From positions 124,001 through 188,000 of the forward strand of contig CAZNSX010000008.1 in the NCBI GenBank assembly GCA_964575845.1: 64,000 bases of DNA, read 5' to 3'. The notes under the pieces are model-generated. The model ran no database searches. It had not been told where the DNA came from and worked only from the letters and a program-made list of their open reading frames with translations. Below, in pieces: positions 33,794 to 43,141 of the stretch. The first letter of the stretch is position 1. Each line of letters opens with the position of its first letter. Source of the stretch: CAZNSX01 sp964575845. GTDB lineage: Bacteria > UBA8248 > CAZNSX01. A program made the translations under genes and the position numbers.

Positions 33794-34096
33794 TTGGTCC
33801 CCCTTGAATACTACCTCCTTCTGAGCGGAGCCCTCTTTATCATAGGGGCCCTCGGCGTTCTGACCAGAAGGAACGCCATCATAATCCTGATGTGCATCGA
33901 GCTCATGCTGAACGCCGTGAACATCGCCCTCATAGCCTTCTCCCGCCATCAGGGAAATCTGACAGGGCAGGCGTTCGCCCTATTTGTCATCACGGTGGCG
34001 GCGGCCGAAGCGGCGGTGGGGCTCGCCATCATCATCTCGCTTGTGAGGAGCCGCCCCACACTCAACGTGGACGAGATAAATCTCCTCAAATGGTAA
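33794..34096 (+). CDS. nuoK: NADH-quinone oxidoreductase subunit K (cluster 2)
   Basis: A 100-residue second NuoK with both conserved glutamates (CIELMLNAVNI and AAAEAAVGLAI) and the ending NVDEINLLKW. The only sensible start is TTG 33794, giving the usual N-terminus with VPLEYYLLL. The rare start may lower its translation. It lies three bases after nuoJ. Confidence 0.94.
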   Translation: MVPLEYYLLLSGALFIIGALGVLTRRNAIIILMCIELMLNAVNIALIAFSRHQGNLTGQAFALFVITVAAAEAAVGLAIIISLVRSRPTLNVDEINLLKW

Positions 34097-34117
34097 CGTC
34101 AGGGGCGGGAATGACCC

Positions 34118-36151
34118 ATGCTTGATTACGTCTGGTTGATCCCGGCTTTACCCGCCCTGGGGGTAGTCGTAAACGCCTTCCTGGGCGCCCGATACATAAA
34201 GGATAGAGCGCACTGGGTCGGTGTCACCTCGGTAGCCCTTTCCCTGGCTGTAACGCTGGTCATCGCCTATCAGGCGATCTTCCACGGGCTCCGCGGCACC
34301 AACACGCTTTTCACCTGGGTTGTGGCTGGCAACTTCCGAGTAGAGGCCAGCTTCCTCATAGACCCCTTAAGCGTGATCATGCTTCTCGTAGTGGCCGGAG
34401 TGGGCTTCATCGTGCATGTCTACTCCATAGGCTATATGCACGGCGACCCAGGCTACCCCAGATTTTTCGCGGAGCTCAACCTCTTCATGTTCTCCATGCT
34501 CATCCTGGTCCTGGCCGATAATTACTTTCTCATGTTCCTGGGCTGGGAGGGCGTTGGGCTCTGCTCTTACCTCTTGATAGGCTTCTGGTATGAGAGAAAG
34601 TCGGCCGCGGATGCGGGGATGAAGGCCTTCATCGTGAACCGCATAGGGGATGCGGGCTTCCTCGTGGGCGTCTTCATGATCTGGACGACCTTCGGGAGCC
34701 TAAACTATAAGGAGGTCTTCGGCCACGTGGCCGGGGTGGAGGGAGCAACCCTCACGGCCATCTGTCTTCTCCTCTTCATGGGTGCCACGGGAAAGTCAGC
34801 CCAGCTACCGCTTTTCACCTGGCTTCCCGATGCGATGGAAGGTCCCACGCCTGTCAGCGCCCTCATCCACGCGGCCACCATGGTAACGGCCGGCGTCTAC
34901 ATGGTGGCCCGGAGCAGTGCCCTCTTTCTCGCCTCACCCACGGCCATGGAGGTGGTGGCGGTGGTGGGGGCTCTTACGGCAATCTTTGCGGCATCCATAG
35001 GCCTCGCGCAAAACGACATAAAGAGGGTTCTCGCCTACTCCACGGTGAGCCAGCTTGGCTATATGTTTCTGGCCACAGGAGTGGGGGCATTCACCGTGGG
35101 CATCTTCCACCTACTGACCCACGCCTTCTTCAAGGGGCTTCTCTTTCTGGCCTCGGGCTCCGTCATCCACGCCCTATCCGGAGAGCAGGACATGCGCCGC
35201 ATGGGAGCCCTCAGGCCCCATATCCCCCGCACGGCCGTGACCTTTTACATCGGGGCACTTGCCATCGCGGGGATACCGCCCTTTGCGGGCTTCTGGAGCA
35301 AGGACGAGATCCTGGCCCATACCTTCAAGAGCGGCCATTACGCTCTCTGGGTCATGGGCGTTGTGGCTGCCCTGATGACGGCCTTCTACATGTTCCGCCT
35401 CATCTACATGACGTTCTACGGTGAGGACCGGGTGACCGAGCATGCCAAGGCCCATCTGCATGAGTCCCCGGGCGTCATGACATGGCCCCTCATCATCCTG
35501 GCGATCCTGTCGGTAGTGGGCGGCATCATCCCCGGCTTTCCGCCCGAGGGGGGCTGGATCCACAGGTTTCTCTCCGAATCCATCGCCGGCGGCCACGGGG
35601 CGGGAGCAGGGCATGCCGGAGGTTCTGGCCTCGTGAGCCTCGCCCACGCGGCGGCCCATGGTGGGGGGGAGGTCCACTTCCTTGGCCTGACGCCCCTCGA
35701 TTGGGGCTTGATGCTTCTCTCTGTGGCTGTGGGGGTGGCGGGCTGGCTTCTGGCGCGCTACGCCTATACTATAAACTTCGAATTTCCGGCCAGGGTTTCG
35801 CGGGCTCTCCCGTGGGTCTATAAGACTCTTTACAATAAGTACTGGGTGGATGAGGTCTATGACACAATCGTGGTCCGGCCCGTGCTGGCTTTCATGCGGG
35901 CCATGCTCCGGTTTGACCTCTCTGTAATAGACGGCGCCGTCAACGGAAGCTCCCTCATGACGGTGCTTACCAGCAGGATCTCGGGCATCTTCGACCTCAC
36001 CACAGTAGATGGAAGCGTCAACGGCATAAGCGTCATAATCCGTGCAGGCGCCCGCGGGCTAAGGCTCGTCCAGACGGGCATGGTCCAGAATTATGCCTTT
36101 GCCATGCTTCTTGGGGTCTTCCTCATAATAAGCCTCTATCTCTTTCTCTAG
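34118..36151 (+). CDS. nuoL: NADH-quinone oxidoreductase subunit L (cluster 2)
   Basis: A 677-residue second NuoL, about 40 residues longer than the cluster 1 copy. GWEGVGLCSYLLIGFWYERK and TGKSAQLPLFTWLPDAMEG carry the channel residues. The extra length is partly a Gly/His/Ala-rich insertion near residues 487-520 (GGHGAGAGHAGG, then HAAAHGGGEVHF) in the loop before the lateral helix. That stretch could bind a metal or simply be a flexible loop. The C-terminus again forms the lateral helix with SVNGISVIIRAGARGLRLVQ. Confidence 0.94.
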   Translation: MLDYVWLIPALPALGVVVNAFLGARYIKDRAHWVGVTSVALSLAVTLVIAYQAIFHGLRGTNTLFTWVVAGNFRVEASFLIDPLSVIMLLVVAGVGFIVHVYSIGYMHGDPGYPRFFAELNLFMFSMLILVLADNYFLMFLGWEGVGLCSYLLIGFWYERKSAADAGMKAFIVNRIGDAGFLVGVFMIWTTFGSLNYKEVFGHVAGVEGATLTAICLLLFMGATGKSAQLPLFTWLPDAMEGPTPVSALIHAATMVTAGVYMVARSSALFLASPTAMEVVAVVGALTAIFAASIGLAQNDIKRVLAYSTVSQLGYMFLATGVGAFTVGIFHLLTHAFFKGLLFLASGSVIHALSGEQDMRRMGALRPHIPRTAVTFYIGALAIAGIPPFAGFWSKDEILAHTFKSGHYALWVMGVVAALMTAFYMFRLIYMTFYGEDRVTEHAKAHLHESPGVMTWPLIILAILSVVGGIIPGFPPEGGWIHRFLSESIAGGHGAGAGHAGGSGLVSLAHAAAHGGGEVHFLGLTPLDWGLMLLSVAVGVAGWLLARYAYTINFEFPARVSRALPWVYKTLYNKYWVDEVYDTIVVRPVLAFMRAMLRFDLSVIDGAVNGSSLMTVLTSRISGIFDLTTVDGSVNGISVIIRAGARGLRLVQTGMVQNYAFAMLLGVFLIISLYLFL

Positions 36152-36180
36152 GGGCTCGAGCTGGCTTTAAGGGAGGCGGC

Positions 36181-37812
36181 ATGTTGACCAACGTCCTGGG
36201 TTTTCCCATCCTCTCTCTCACCTGTTACATTCCCATCATAGGCGCCATATTCATCATGATCTTTTTCGACAAGGAGAATACCCAGGCCATAAAGCGATTT
36301 GCGTTCGGCGTCGCCCTCCTGGACTTCATCGTGAGCCTGCCCCTCGTCCTCTACTTCAGCGCCGCGCAGGAGGGGATGCAGTTTGTGGAGAAGGTCTCCT
36401 GGATCCCTTCCATCGGGGTTGAGTACTTCTTCGGGATCGACGGCATAAGCATCCTGCTCATCCTGATGACCACCTTCCTCTCGGCCATCTCCGTGCTCTG
36501 CTCCTTCACGGCCATCGAGGAGCGTCAGAAGGAATACTATGTGTGCCTCCTCATCCTCCAGACGGGAATGCTGGGGGTCTTCATGGCTCTGGATTTCTTC
36601 CTCTTTTACGTCTTCTGGGAAGTTATGCTGGTCCCCATGTACTTCCTAATAGGGGTTTGGGGAGGGCCGAGAAAGCTTTACGCGGCAATCAAATTTTTCC
36701 TCTACACGCTCCTGGGGAGCGTGCTCATGCTTTTAGGAATCCTGGCCCTCTATTTCCTCAACGGGAACCCCGCCTACGGCACGGGGGAGCTCACCTTCAA
36801 CGCGCTCACCCTCATGAGGATGAACCTGCCCCTGAGCTACCAGTTCTGGATCTTTCTCGCCTTCTTCGTGGGGTTTGCCATAAAAGTCCCCATGTTCCCC
36901 TTCCACACCTGGCTTCCCGATGCCCACGTTGAGGCCCCCACGGCGGGAAGCGTGATCCTGGCGGCGATTTTGCTCAAGATGGGCACCTATGGTTTCGTGC
37001 GCTTCAGCCTCCCCCTCCTGCCCGAGGCGAGCCGTCTCTTCGTGCCCTTCATGGTTGTCTTGGCCGTGATAGGCATAATCTATGGCGCCCTTGTCGCAAT
37101 GGCGCAGACGGATATTAAGAAGCTGGTGGCCTACAGCTCAGTGAGCCACTTGGGATTCGTCATGCTGGGCATCTTTGCCCTGAACCCTCAGGGGGTCCTT
37201 GGGGGCATGCTCCAGATGGTGAACCACGGGCTCAGCACGGGGGCCCTCTTCTTGATCGTGGGAATCATTTACGAGCGCCGCCACACCCGGATGATTTCAG
37301 ATTTCGGAGGCCTCTCCAAGGTGATCCCGGTTTTCACGGTGATCTTTGCTATCACCATGCTTTCATCCATAGGCCTCCCCGGGCTCAATGGTTTCATAGG
37401 GGAATTTCTGATCCTGATCGGCGCCTTTAAGGTTAGCTATGTTTATGCCGCCTTCGCCATAACGGGCATTGTGCTCGGGGCCGCTTACATGCTCTGGCTC
37501 TTCCAGAGGATGATGTTCGGCACGGTTAATAACCCCGAGAACCAGCACCTCCGTGACTGCAACGCGCGGGAGGTAGTTTACATGGTGCCCATCATCTTCT
37601 TCATGTTCTGGATCGGCCTCTATCCCAGGCCCTTCCTCAACCTCATGGAGCCCAGCGTGGTCAGGGTGGTCCAGAGGGTTAACCCCTCCTACGAAGCGGG
37701 GAGAAAGCCCATGAATCGCCTCTCAAGAGCGGTCAGCCTTCCCCGGGAGGTTCCGGGAAAGGGGATTAACGGGGAGATCCTGCGCGTGAAGACCGCGAAA
37801 GAGAAGAGGTAA
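36181..37812 (+). CDS. nuoM: NADH-quinone oxidoreductase subunit M (cluster 2)
   Basis: A 543-residue second NuoM. FAIKVPMFPFHTWLPDAHVE and APTAGSVILAAILLKMG are the channel segments, LVAYSSVSHLGFVMLG the second half. Its N-terminus lacks the extra charged stretch of the cluster 1 copy. The C-terminal tail (RLSRAVSLPREVPGKG) is hydrophilic and somewhat longer than usual. A 29-base gap separates it from nuoL. Confidence 0.94.
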   Translation: MLTNVLGFPILSLTCYIPIIGAIFIMIFFDKENTQAIKRFAFGVALLDFIVSLPLVLYFSAAQEGMQFVEKVSWIPSIGVEYFFGIDGISILLILMTTFLSAISVLCSFTAIEERQKEYYVCLLILQTGMLGVFMALDFFLFYVFWEVMLVPMYFLIGVWGGPRKLYAAIKFFLYTLLGSVLMLLGILALYFLNGNPAYGTGELTFNALTLMRMNLPLSYQFWIFLAFFVGFAIKVPMFPFHTWLPDAHVEAPTAGSVILAAILLKMGTYGFVRFSLPLLPEASRLFVPFMVVLAVIGIIYGALVAMAQTDIKKLVAYSSVSHLGFVMLGIFALNPQGVLGGMLQMVNHGLSTGALFLIVGIIYERRHTRMISDFGGLSKVIPVFTVIFAITMLSSIGLPGLNGFIGEFLILIGAFKVSYVYAAFAITGIVLGAAYMLWLFQRMMFGTVNNPENQHLRDCNAREVVYMVPIIFFMFWIGLYPRPFLNLMEPSVVRVVQRVNPSYEAGRKPMNRLSRAVSLPREVPGKGINGEILRVKTAKEKR

Positions 37813-37818
37813 TCGAGA

Positions 37819-39273
37819 ATGCCTCTAGCCATTCCAATACCCATCCTTTCGGCCGCGCTGCCCGAGCTCCTCATGGCGGGGCTCATCTGCCTCATCTTTG
37901 GCGTAGACCTCTTCACCCCGAGGGCCGCCAAGATGAGAGTGGGGGTGTTGAGCCTGCTGGGGCTTCTTGTGGTTGCCGCCGTGACGCTCGCCATGTGGAA
38001 TCAGCGGGCCGAGACTTTCAGCGGCATGTTTCTCCTTGATGGGTACGCCCTCTTCTTCAAGCTCATCTTCCTGGCCGTAACGTCCCTTTCCATCCTCATA
38101 TCCCTTCAGTATCTAAAGGTCGAGGACATCAACTTCGGCGAGTACTACGGCCTCATGCTCTTCGCGACCCTCGGGATGATGATTATGGCCGCGGGCGGCG
38201 ACCTCATAAGCATCTACCTGGGGCTCGAGCTCATGAGCATAAGCATCTATGTGCTCGTGGGCTTCATGAAGAAGGACCCCAGCTCCCAGGAGGCGGCCCT
38301 TAAATATTTCCTGCTGGGGGCCTTTACATCCGCGATCCTCCTCTACGGCATGGCCCTCACCTACGGGCTCACAGGGTCTACAAACCTAAAAGAGATAGCC
38401 GGGGCCCTCAAGATGAGCCCCGGATTCCTTGATAACCCGGCCCTCACCATGGCAATCGTTCTGGTCGTGGTAGGCTTTGGATTCAAGATCGCGCTCGTTC
38501 CATTCCACATGTGGGCCCCTGATGCCTACCACGGCGCCCCGACCTCCATCACGGCCTACATGAGCGTCGGGGTCAAGGCCGCTGCTTTCGCCGGCCTGGT
38601 GAGAATACTCCTGGTTGGCTTCTCGGCCCTTGACGTCAAATGGAACGTGCTCCTCTGGGTCCTCTCCGCCTTCAGCATGACCTGGGGAAATGTGGCCGCC
38701 ATAGCGCAGACCAATATAAAGCGCATGCTGGCCTACTCCAGCATAGCCCACGCGGGGTATCTCCTCATAGGGGTTGTGGCCGGTGGGAGGACTGGCCTGA
38801 CGGCCCTCCTCTTCTATCTCGCGGTCTATATATTCATGAATATAGGCGCCTTCTCCATGGTCATCCTGCTCTGCCGCGAGGGCTTCAGGGGAGACCGAAT
38901 AGAGGATTTCCAGGGCCTCGCCAGGGTCCACCCCGTGGCGGGCCTCGCCTTCGTGGTTTTCTTCCTCTCCCTGGCGGGGATACCCCCTACGGCGGGCTTC
39001 GTGGCCAAGCTCTACATCTTCGGTGCGGCTATCGAGAAGGGGTATGTATGGCTTGCCCTGATAGGGGTGCTCAACAGTGCCATAAGCGTCTATTACTATT
39101 TCCGGGTAGTCATGCTCATGTACATGTGTGACCTCAAAGGCATTCCCCGCCTCTCCCGCTCGAAAGCCCTGATAGCCGCCCTTCTCATCATGGTGGGGGC
39201 CACTTTCCTCCTGGGCGTATTCCCGGGCCCCTTCATCGAGGCGGCCAGGGCCTCGGTTATGGCATTCCTCTAG
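37819..39273 (+). CDS. nuoN: NADH-quinone oxidoreductase subunit N (cluster 2)
   Basis: A 484-residue second NuoN. FKIALVPFHMWAPDAYHGAP, KRMLAYSSIAHAGYLLIGV and SLAGIPPTAGFVAKLYIFGA are present. It is the last gene of cluster 2. The 194 bases that follow, before two MFS transporters on the same strand, contain no clear terminator, so read-through into those genes is possible. Confidence 0.94.
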   Translation: MPLAIPIPILSAALPELLMAGLICLIFGVDLFTPRAAKMRVGVLSLLGLLVVAAVTLAMWNQRAETFSGMFLLDGYALFFKLIFLAVTSLSILISLQYLKVEDINFGEYYGLMLFATLGMMIMAAGGDLISIYLGLELMSISIYVLVGFMKKDPSSQEAALKYFLLGAFTSAILLYGMALTYGLTGSTNLKEIAGALKMSPGFLDNPALTMAIVLVVVGFGFKIALVPFHMWAPDAYHGAPTSITAYMSVGVKAAAFAGLVRILLVGFSALDVKWNVLLWVLSAFSMTWGNVAAIAQTNIKRMLAYSSIAHAGYLLIGVVAGGRTGLTALLFYLAVYIFMNIGAFSMVILLCREGFRGDRIEDFQGLARVHPVAGLAFVVFFLSLAGIPPTAGFVAKLYIFGAAIEKGYVWLALIGVLNSAISVYYYFRVVMLMYMCDLKGIPRLSRSKALIAALLIMVGATFLLGVFPGPFIEAARASVMAFL

Positions 39274-39467
39274 CCGAGAGCCTCTTTCAGAAAGCTCAGG
39301 CGCGGATGGGCCCTTATGGCTCACTCGCTCCTCTGAGCCCGCTTGAATTCTTAAATTCTCCCCTCAATTTCCCCTTCCCAAATCCGCCATTTTCTGTCAA
39401 TTTGTGAGGGCATTCGGCCGGGCGCAGGATTGGCCCTCTTCTTATTTATCCTCAGAGGGTTTCTCCT

Positions 39468-40646
39468 TTGCAGGAAGACCGCTTCCGCTGGACCATCCTG
39501 GCCACTGTCTATCTGGGGATGGTTGCCTTTGCCGTTGCCTACCACGCCATCCCACCGGTCCTGCCCCTGATAATGAGGGAGCTTTCGCTCTCCCACGCTC
39601 AGGGAGGGCTCCTCATGGGTGTTTTTGCCCTCCCCGGAATCGTCGTTTGCATCCTTTCGGGCATGCTCTCCGACCGCTACGGAATCAAGACCGTTGGAGG
39701 TATCTCCCTGGCCCTCATGGCGCTCGGCCCCCTCTGGGCTGCACTGAGCACGGGCTATGGCCATCTGCTCCTTGGCAGAACGCTCACCGGAGTCGGCGCC
39801 ATGGCCGTCACACCCGTTCTTTACCAACTCCTCTCCCAGTGGTTTATGGGAAGGGAGATGGGCCTGGCGATGGGGATTTTTTCCACGGCCTATCCCTTAG
39901 GGACCATGCTGAGCTTCAATGCCTTTGGCTATCTGGGGGCGGGGTTTGGCTGGCGGGCCCCCGTCTGGGTGAGCGCTGGCACAGGAGCTCTCGCGCTCGC
40001 AATATTTCACCTCGCTTGCCGCGAGCGGCTGGGAGAGGCGTCGGAACCCGAGAGGGCCTCCTTCAGGCCCTCCATGATATTGGGCCTGGGGCTTCCCATC
40101 TGGCTTCTGGCCTTTTCCTGGACTTCTTTTGAATCGGTCATCATCTCCTTTCTCACCTTTGCGCCTGACTATTTTCTGGGAAAGGGCTTGAGCCTCGCCT
40201 TTGCGAGCGCCCTCCCCTCACTCATCCTGCCCGCCCACATCTTCATCCAGCCCCTGGTGGGCTGGCTTGTGGACCGCCTGGGCCGAAAGGAGTACTTCAT
40301 CGGCCTGGGAGGGCTCTCTATGGCCCTTATCATGGTGGTCATGGCGGGTGAGCGGGAGAGCTACCTCCTGCCCCTCATCATGCTCGGGGTCTTCTCATCC
40401 CTGGTGCCCACTCCCACCTTCGCCTTTCCTCCCGAGCTGGTAGCCCCCCTTTACCTTGGCCTCGGCTTCGGAATTGTGCACTCCTTCTCAAACGTGGGCA
40501 GGGTGCTCGCTCCCTACCTTGTGGGGTTCGCCCGCGACTACACGGGAGATTACAGCGCGGGCTTCCTCATAATGTCTATCCTGAGCCTGGGGGCGACGGT
40601 CAACATAGCCCTCCTGGCGCTGAGGCAAAGGAGGAAGGGGGCCTGA
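39468..40646 (+). CDS. MFS transporter (CynX/NimT-like)
   Basis: A 392-residue, twelve-helix major facilitator, probably starting at TTG 39468 with GAGGG about ten bases upstream. The first half has GVFALPGIVVCILSGMLSDR and the loop signature SDRYGIKTVGG; the second half has GWLVDRLGRKEYFIG. The general look (ATVYLGMVAFAVAYHAIPPV) resembles the cyanate/nitroimidazole (CynX/NimT) branch, but the substrate is unknown. Its stop overlaps the ATG of the next MFS gene by one base, so the two are co-translated. They follow nuo cluster 2 but have no known link to complex I. Confidence 0.85.
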   Translation: MQEDRFRWTILATVYLGMVAFAVAYHAIPPVLPLIMRELSLSHAQGGLLMGVFALPGIVVCILSGMLSDRYGIKTVGGISLALMALGPLWAALSTGYGHLLLGRTLTGVGAMAVTPVLYQLLSQWFMGREMGLAMGIFSTAYPLGTMLSFNAFGYLGAGFGWRAPVWVSAGTGALALAIFHLACRERLGEASEPERASFRPSMILGLGLPIWLLAFSWTSFESVIISFLTFAPDYFLGKGLSLAFASALPSLILPAHIFIQPLVGWLVDRLGRKEYFIGLGGLSMALIMVVMAGERESYLLPLIMLGVFSSLVPTPTFAFPPELVAPLYLGLGFGIVHSFSNVGRVLAPYLVGFARDYTGDYSAGFLIMSILSLGATVNIALLALRQRRKGA

Positions 40647-41896
40647 TGCGGCGGAGGAAAGGGCTCCACTACGGCTGGGTTATCGCCCTCATGGGGCTTC
40701 TCACCACCATCGGCGCTCACGGCTTCGGCCGGATGGCCTATACCGTCATCCTCCCCGATATGAAGGAAGGCCTCCAGCTCATCTATGCGCCCATGGGGCT
40801 CCTGGCTACCGGGAACTTCTTGGGCTACCTTGTGGCCGCCCTCCTGGGCGGCATGCTGGCGACCCGCTATGGCTCAAGGCTCGTCATCTCCCTCTCCCTT
40901 CTTCTCATAGGCCTGAGCATGGTGCTCACGGGCTTTGCCCGGACCTTCGAGTTCGCCCTCGCCATGCGCACACTCACGGGCCTTGGAAATGGAGGGGCCT
41001 ATGTGCCCGCCATGGCGCTCGGCTCCGCCTGGTTCGCCATGAGGCGGCGGGGCTTCGCCACGGGGCTTATCGCGGCTGGCATCGGGGGGGGCACGCTGCT
41101 CGCGGGCATCCTCGTCCCTCCCATAATCCAGGCCCATGGGAGCGAGGGCTGGCGCTTTGCCTGGTACTACCTGGGAGGGGGCGTGCTCGTAATCTCAGGG
41201 GTCTGCTTCGCGGCGGTCCGCAATAGGCCGGAGGACCTGGGCCTTAAGCCCGTCGGCGTGGAGGAGGGCTCGGGAGAGGCCCTTGAGGGGGCGAAAGGAG
41301 CGGAAGCCCCGAGCTGGAAGGAAGTCTACCGATTGAGGCGGGTCTGGCACCTGGGCGTCGTATATTTCGCCTACGGCTTCTCCTACGTCATCTACTGGAC
41401 CTTTTTCGCCGCGTTTCTAGTCAAGGAGATGGGCATGAGCTACTCCCGGGCGGGCAGCCTCGTGGCCCTTGTGGGAGGGCTGAGCATCATCTGCGGGGTT
41501 CTCTGGGGAGGGCTCTCCGACCTCCTGGGCCGAAGATGGGGACTCACCCTTTCCTACCTTACCCTCTCCCTGGCCTACACCATCTTTGCCCTGGAGAAGT
41601 CCCCGGCCGGCCACTACCTCTCTGCCGTCGTCTTCGGGGTGACGGCCTGGTCGGTGCCCGTCATCATGGCCGCCGCCGCCGGGGACTATGTGGGCCCAAG
41701 GCTCTCACCCGCGGGGCTCGGCTTCATAACGCTTTTCTTCGGCCTTGGGCAGGCCCTCGGCCCCTGGGTCGGGGGCGCGCTCGCCGACTCTACCGGCTCC
41801 TTCACCTGGCCCTTCCTCCTGGCCGCAGCCGTCTCCCTCGCCGGCGCCCTGGGTTCGCAGACATTGAGAAGGGGTGAGGAGGGGGCTGGCCGGTAG
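40646..41896 (+). CDS. MFS transporter (YbfB/YjiJ-like)
   Basis: A 416-residue major facilitator starting at ATG 40646, overlapping the previous stop. HGFGRMAYTVILPDMKEGL near the N-terminus is characteristic of YbfB/YjiJ-type transporters, followed by GGMLATRYGSRLVIS and, in the second half, GLSDLLGRRWGLTLSY. The middle loop (residues about 205-225) is acidic. The substrate is not known. Paired MFS genes like this may form one uptake or efflux system or simply be two transporters under one promoter. This is the last GC-rich gene before the AT-richer island. Confidence 0.85.
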   Translation: MRRRKGLHYGWVIALMGLLTTIGAHGFGRMAYTVILPDMKEGLQLIYAPMGLLATGNFLGYLVAALLGGMLATRYGSRLVISLSLLLIGLSMVLTGFARTFEFALAMRTLTGLGNGGAYVPAMALGSAWFAMRRRGFATGLIAAGIGGGTLLAGILVPPIIQAHGSEGWRFAWYYLGGGVLVISGVCFAAVRNRPEDLGLKPVGVEEGSGEALEGAKGAEAPSWKEVYRLRRVWHLGVVYFAYGFSYVIYWTFFAAFLVKEMGMSYSRAGSLVALVGGLSIICGVLWGGLSDLLGRRWGLTLSYLTLSLAYTIFALEKSPAGHYLSAVVFGVTAWSVPVIMAAAAGDYVGPRLSPAGLGFITLFFGLGQALGPWVGGALADSTGSFTWPFLLAAAVSLAGALGSQTLRRGEEGAGR

Positions 41897-41977
41897 CGCG
41901 TTCCTTTCCGCTTCTCGATCTGATATCCTTTTGGTGACTCACTATAGTATGACCTTCAAAATGGAGTAAGGGATAAT

Positions 41978-43141
41978 ATGGCGGGCAATATTAGACAAGA
42001 AGTTTACCGCCGACTTGTTTTAGCAAAATCCCTCCACAGGGCTGGCGATGCTGCTTGTGCAAGCCGGAACGACCAAATGAACTTTACTAAAGGAATATTG
42101 CTTTTACACGATGCCGCAGAGGCTGGGCTCGGTGCAATAGCGGATCATCTCAATGCAAGGCTTACCGGCAATCATTATCTTCTGGATTATTATGACCTGA
42201 TTGAAAATGCAGACCCCCAAGGTCGAAAAGTTCCTTATAGAACCCAAATGCGAAATTTGAATACCCTTCGAAATAATGCGAAACATCAAGGGATACTCCC
42301 AGACCCCAAGGGCAATGCTCATTTTCCTGCAACAGTACATGCCCTTTTGGATGATATTTGCCAAACATATCTTGCCCTAGATTTCTCTTCTGTTAGCTTG
42401 AAATCCTTAATAAATAATCGAAAAGTGCTCCAGTCAATAGAAGAAGCTGAGAGCGAGCTAAAAGTGGGCAATATAGAAAAAGCTCTCATTTCTTTGGCCT
42501 ATGCGATGTATCATATCTGCGAAGCCATTTCGCTATTAGTTGTCTTATTGGATGAAAAACCAATTCATTTCCCTGATATCCACTCGATTCCCCAAACAAT
42601 TAAACTTATTCAACACGGAGTCGACCCATATCTATACTACAGATTCAAAAATATGACCCCTCAGGTGGGTAGGCGTGGAGATACATCAGAATTGGTACAC
42701 CGCTGGGATAAGAATTTAGGACATCCCGGGAATTGGACAAGACATAACGCAACTTTTTGCTTAAGTTTCTGTATCGACGCAGCTCTCAAATTTCGAAGAG
42801 AAGAAGACGAAAGCTATCCTCTGATACCCTATCAGGACGTCTATGAGGATATAATCGAAGCAATAAATGATGAAGTAATAATTTGGGATCGGTCTTTTTA
42901 TGCGCCAATACGTTTAATTGTACAACCCACAAAAACAAGAAGTCCTGTTTTAACTTTGAGAAAAGGCCAATCTATTATTGGATTCGCAAATGATTCAGAG
43001 GATAGACCAGATGAATGGTATATAACGAGCAAGAATATCCCTCATATCCCTTCAGAATTCGCTGGATTTGGTTTTGTATCGAAAAGCGATGTAAAGATAA
43101 CCAGACGAGAAAAAGATGCCAACGAAAATAATGATTCATAA
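41978..43141 (+). CDS. Uncharacterised protein with a HEPN-like Rx4H motif, in AT-rich island
   Basis: A 387-residue protein I do not recognise by family. Its base composition is much more AT-rich than its neighbours, and its codon use is different, which suggests recent acquisition. The N-terminal ~200 residues look all-helical and contain LRNNAKHQG, with R98-N99 and H103 in the Rx4-6H spacing of HEPN RNase domains, where a polar residue follows the Arg. A second helical stretch (residues 150-190, KALISLAYAMYHICEAISLL) resembles a duplicated helical bundle. The last ~100 residues look beta-rich. HEPN proteins occur in defence and toxin systems, but no antitoxin-like gene (MNT nucleotidyltransferase) is adjacent. 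The function is unknown; the HEPN link is inference. Confidence 0.6.
   Translation: MAGNIRQEVYRRLVLAKSLHRAGDAACASRNDQMNFTKGILLLHDAAEAGLGAIADHLNARLTGNHYLLDYYDLIENADPQGRKVPYRTQMRNLNTLRNNAKHQGILPDPKGNAHFPATVHALLDDICQTYLALDFSSVSLKSLINNRKVLQSIEEAESELKVGNIEKALISLAYAMYHICEAISLLVVLLDEKPIHFPDIHSIPQTIKLIQHGVDPYLYYRFKNMTPQVGRRGDTSELVHRWDKNLGHPGNWTRHNATFCLSFCIDAALKFRREEDESYPLIPYQDVYEDIIEAINDEVIIWDRSFYAPIRLIVQPTKTRSPVLTLRKGQSIIGFANDSEDRPDEWYITSKNIPHIPSEFAGFGFVSKSDVKITRREKDANENNDS

Noticed and set aside
41931..41950. GACTCACTATAG, identical to part of the T7 phage promoter
   Set aside because: The upstream recognition bases of the T7 promoter do not match and there is no phage polymerase nearby; likely chance.
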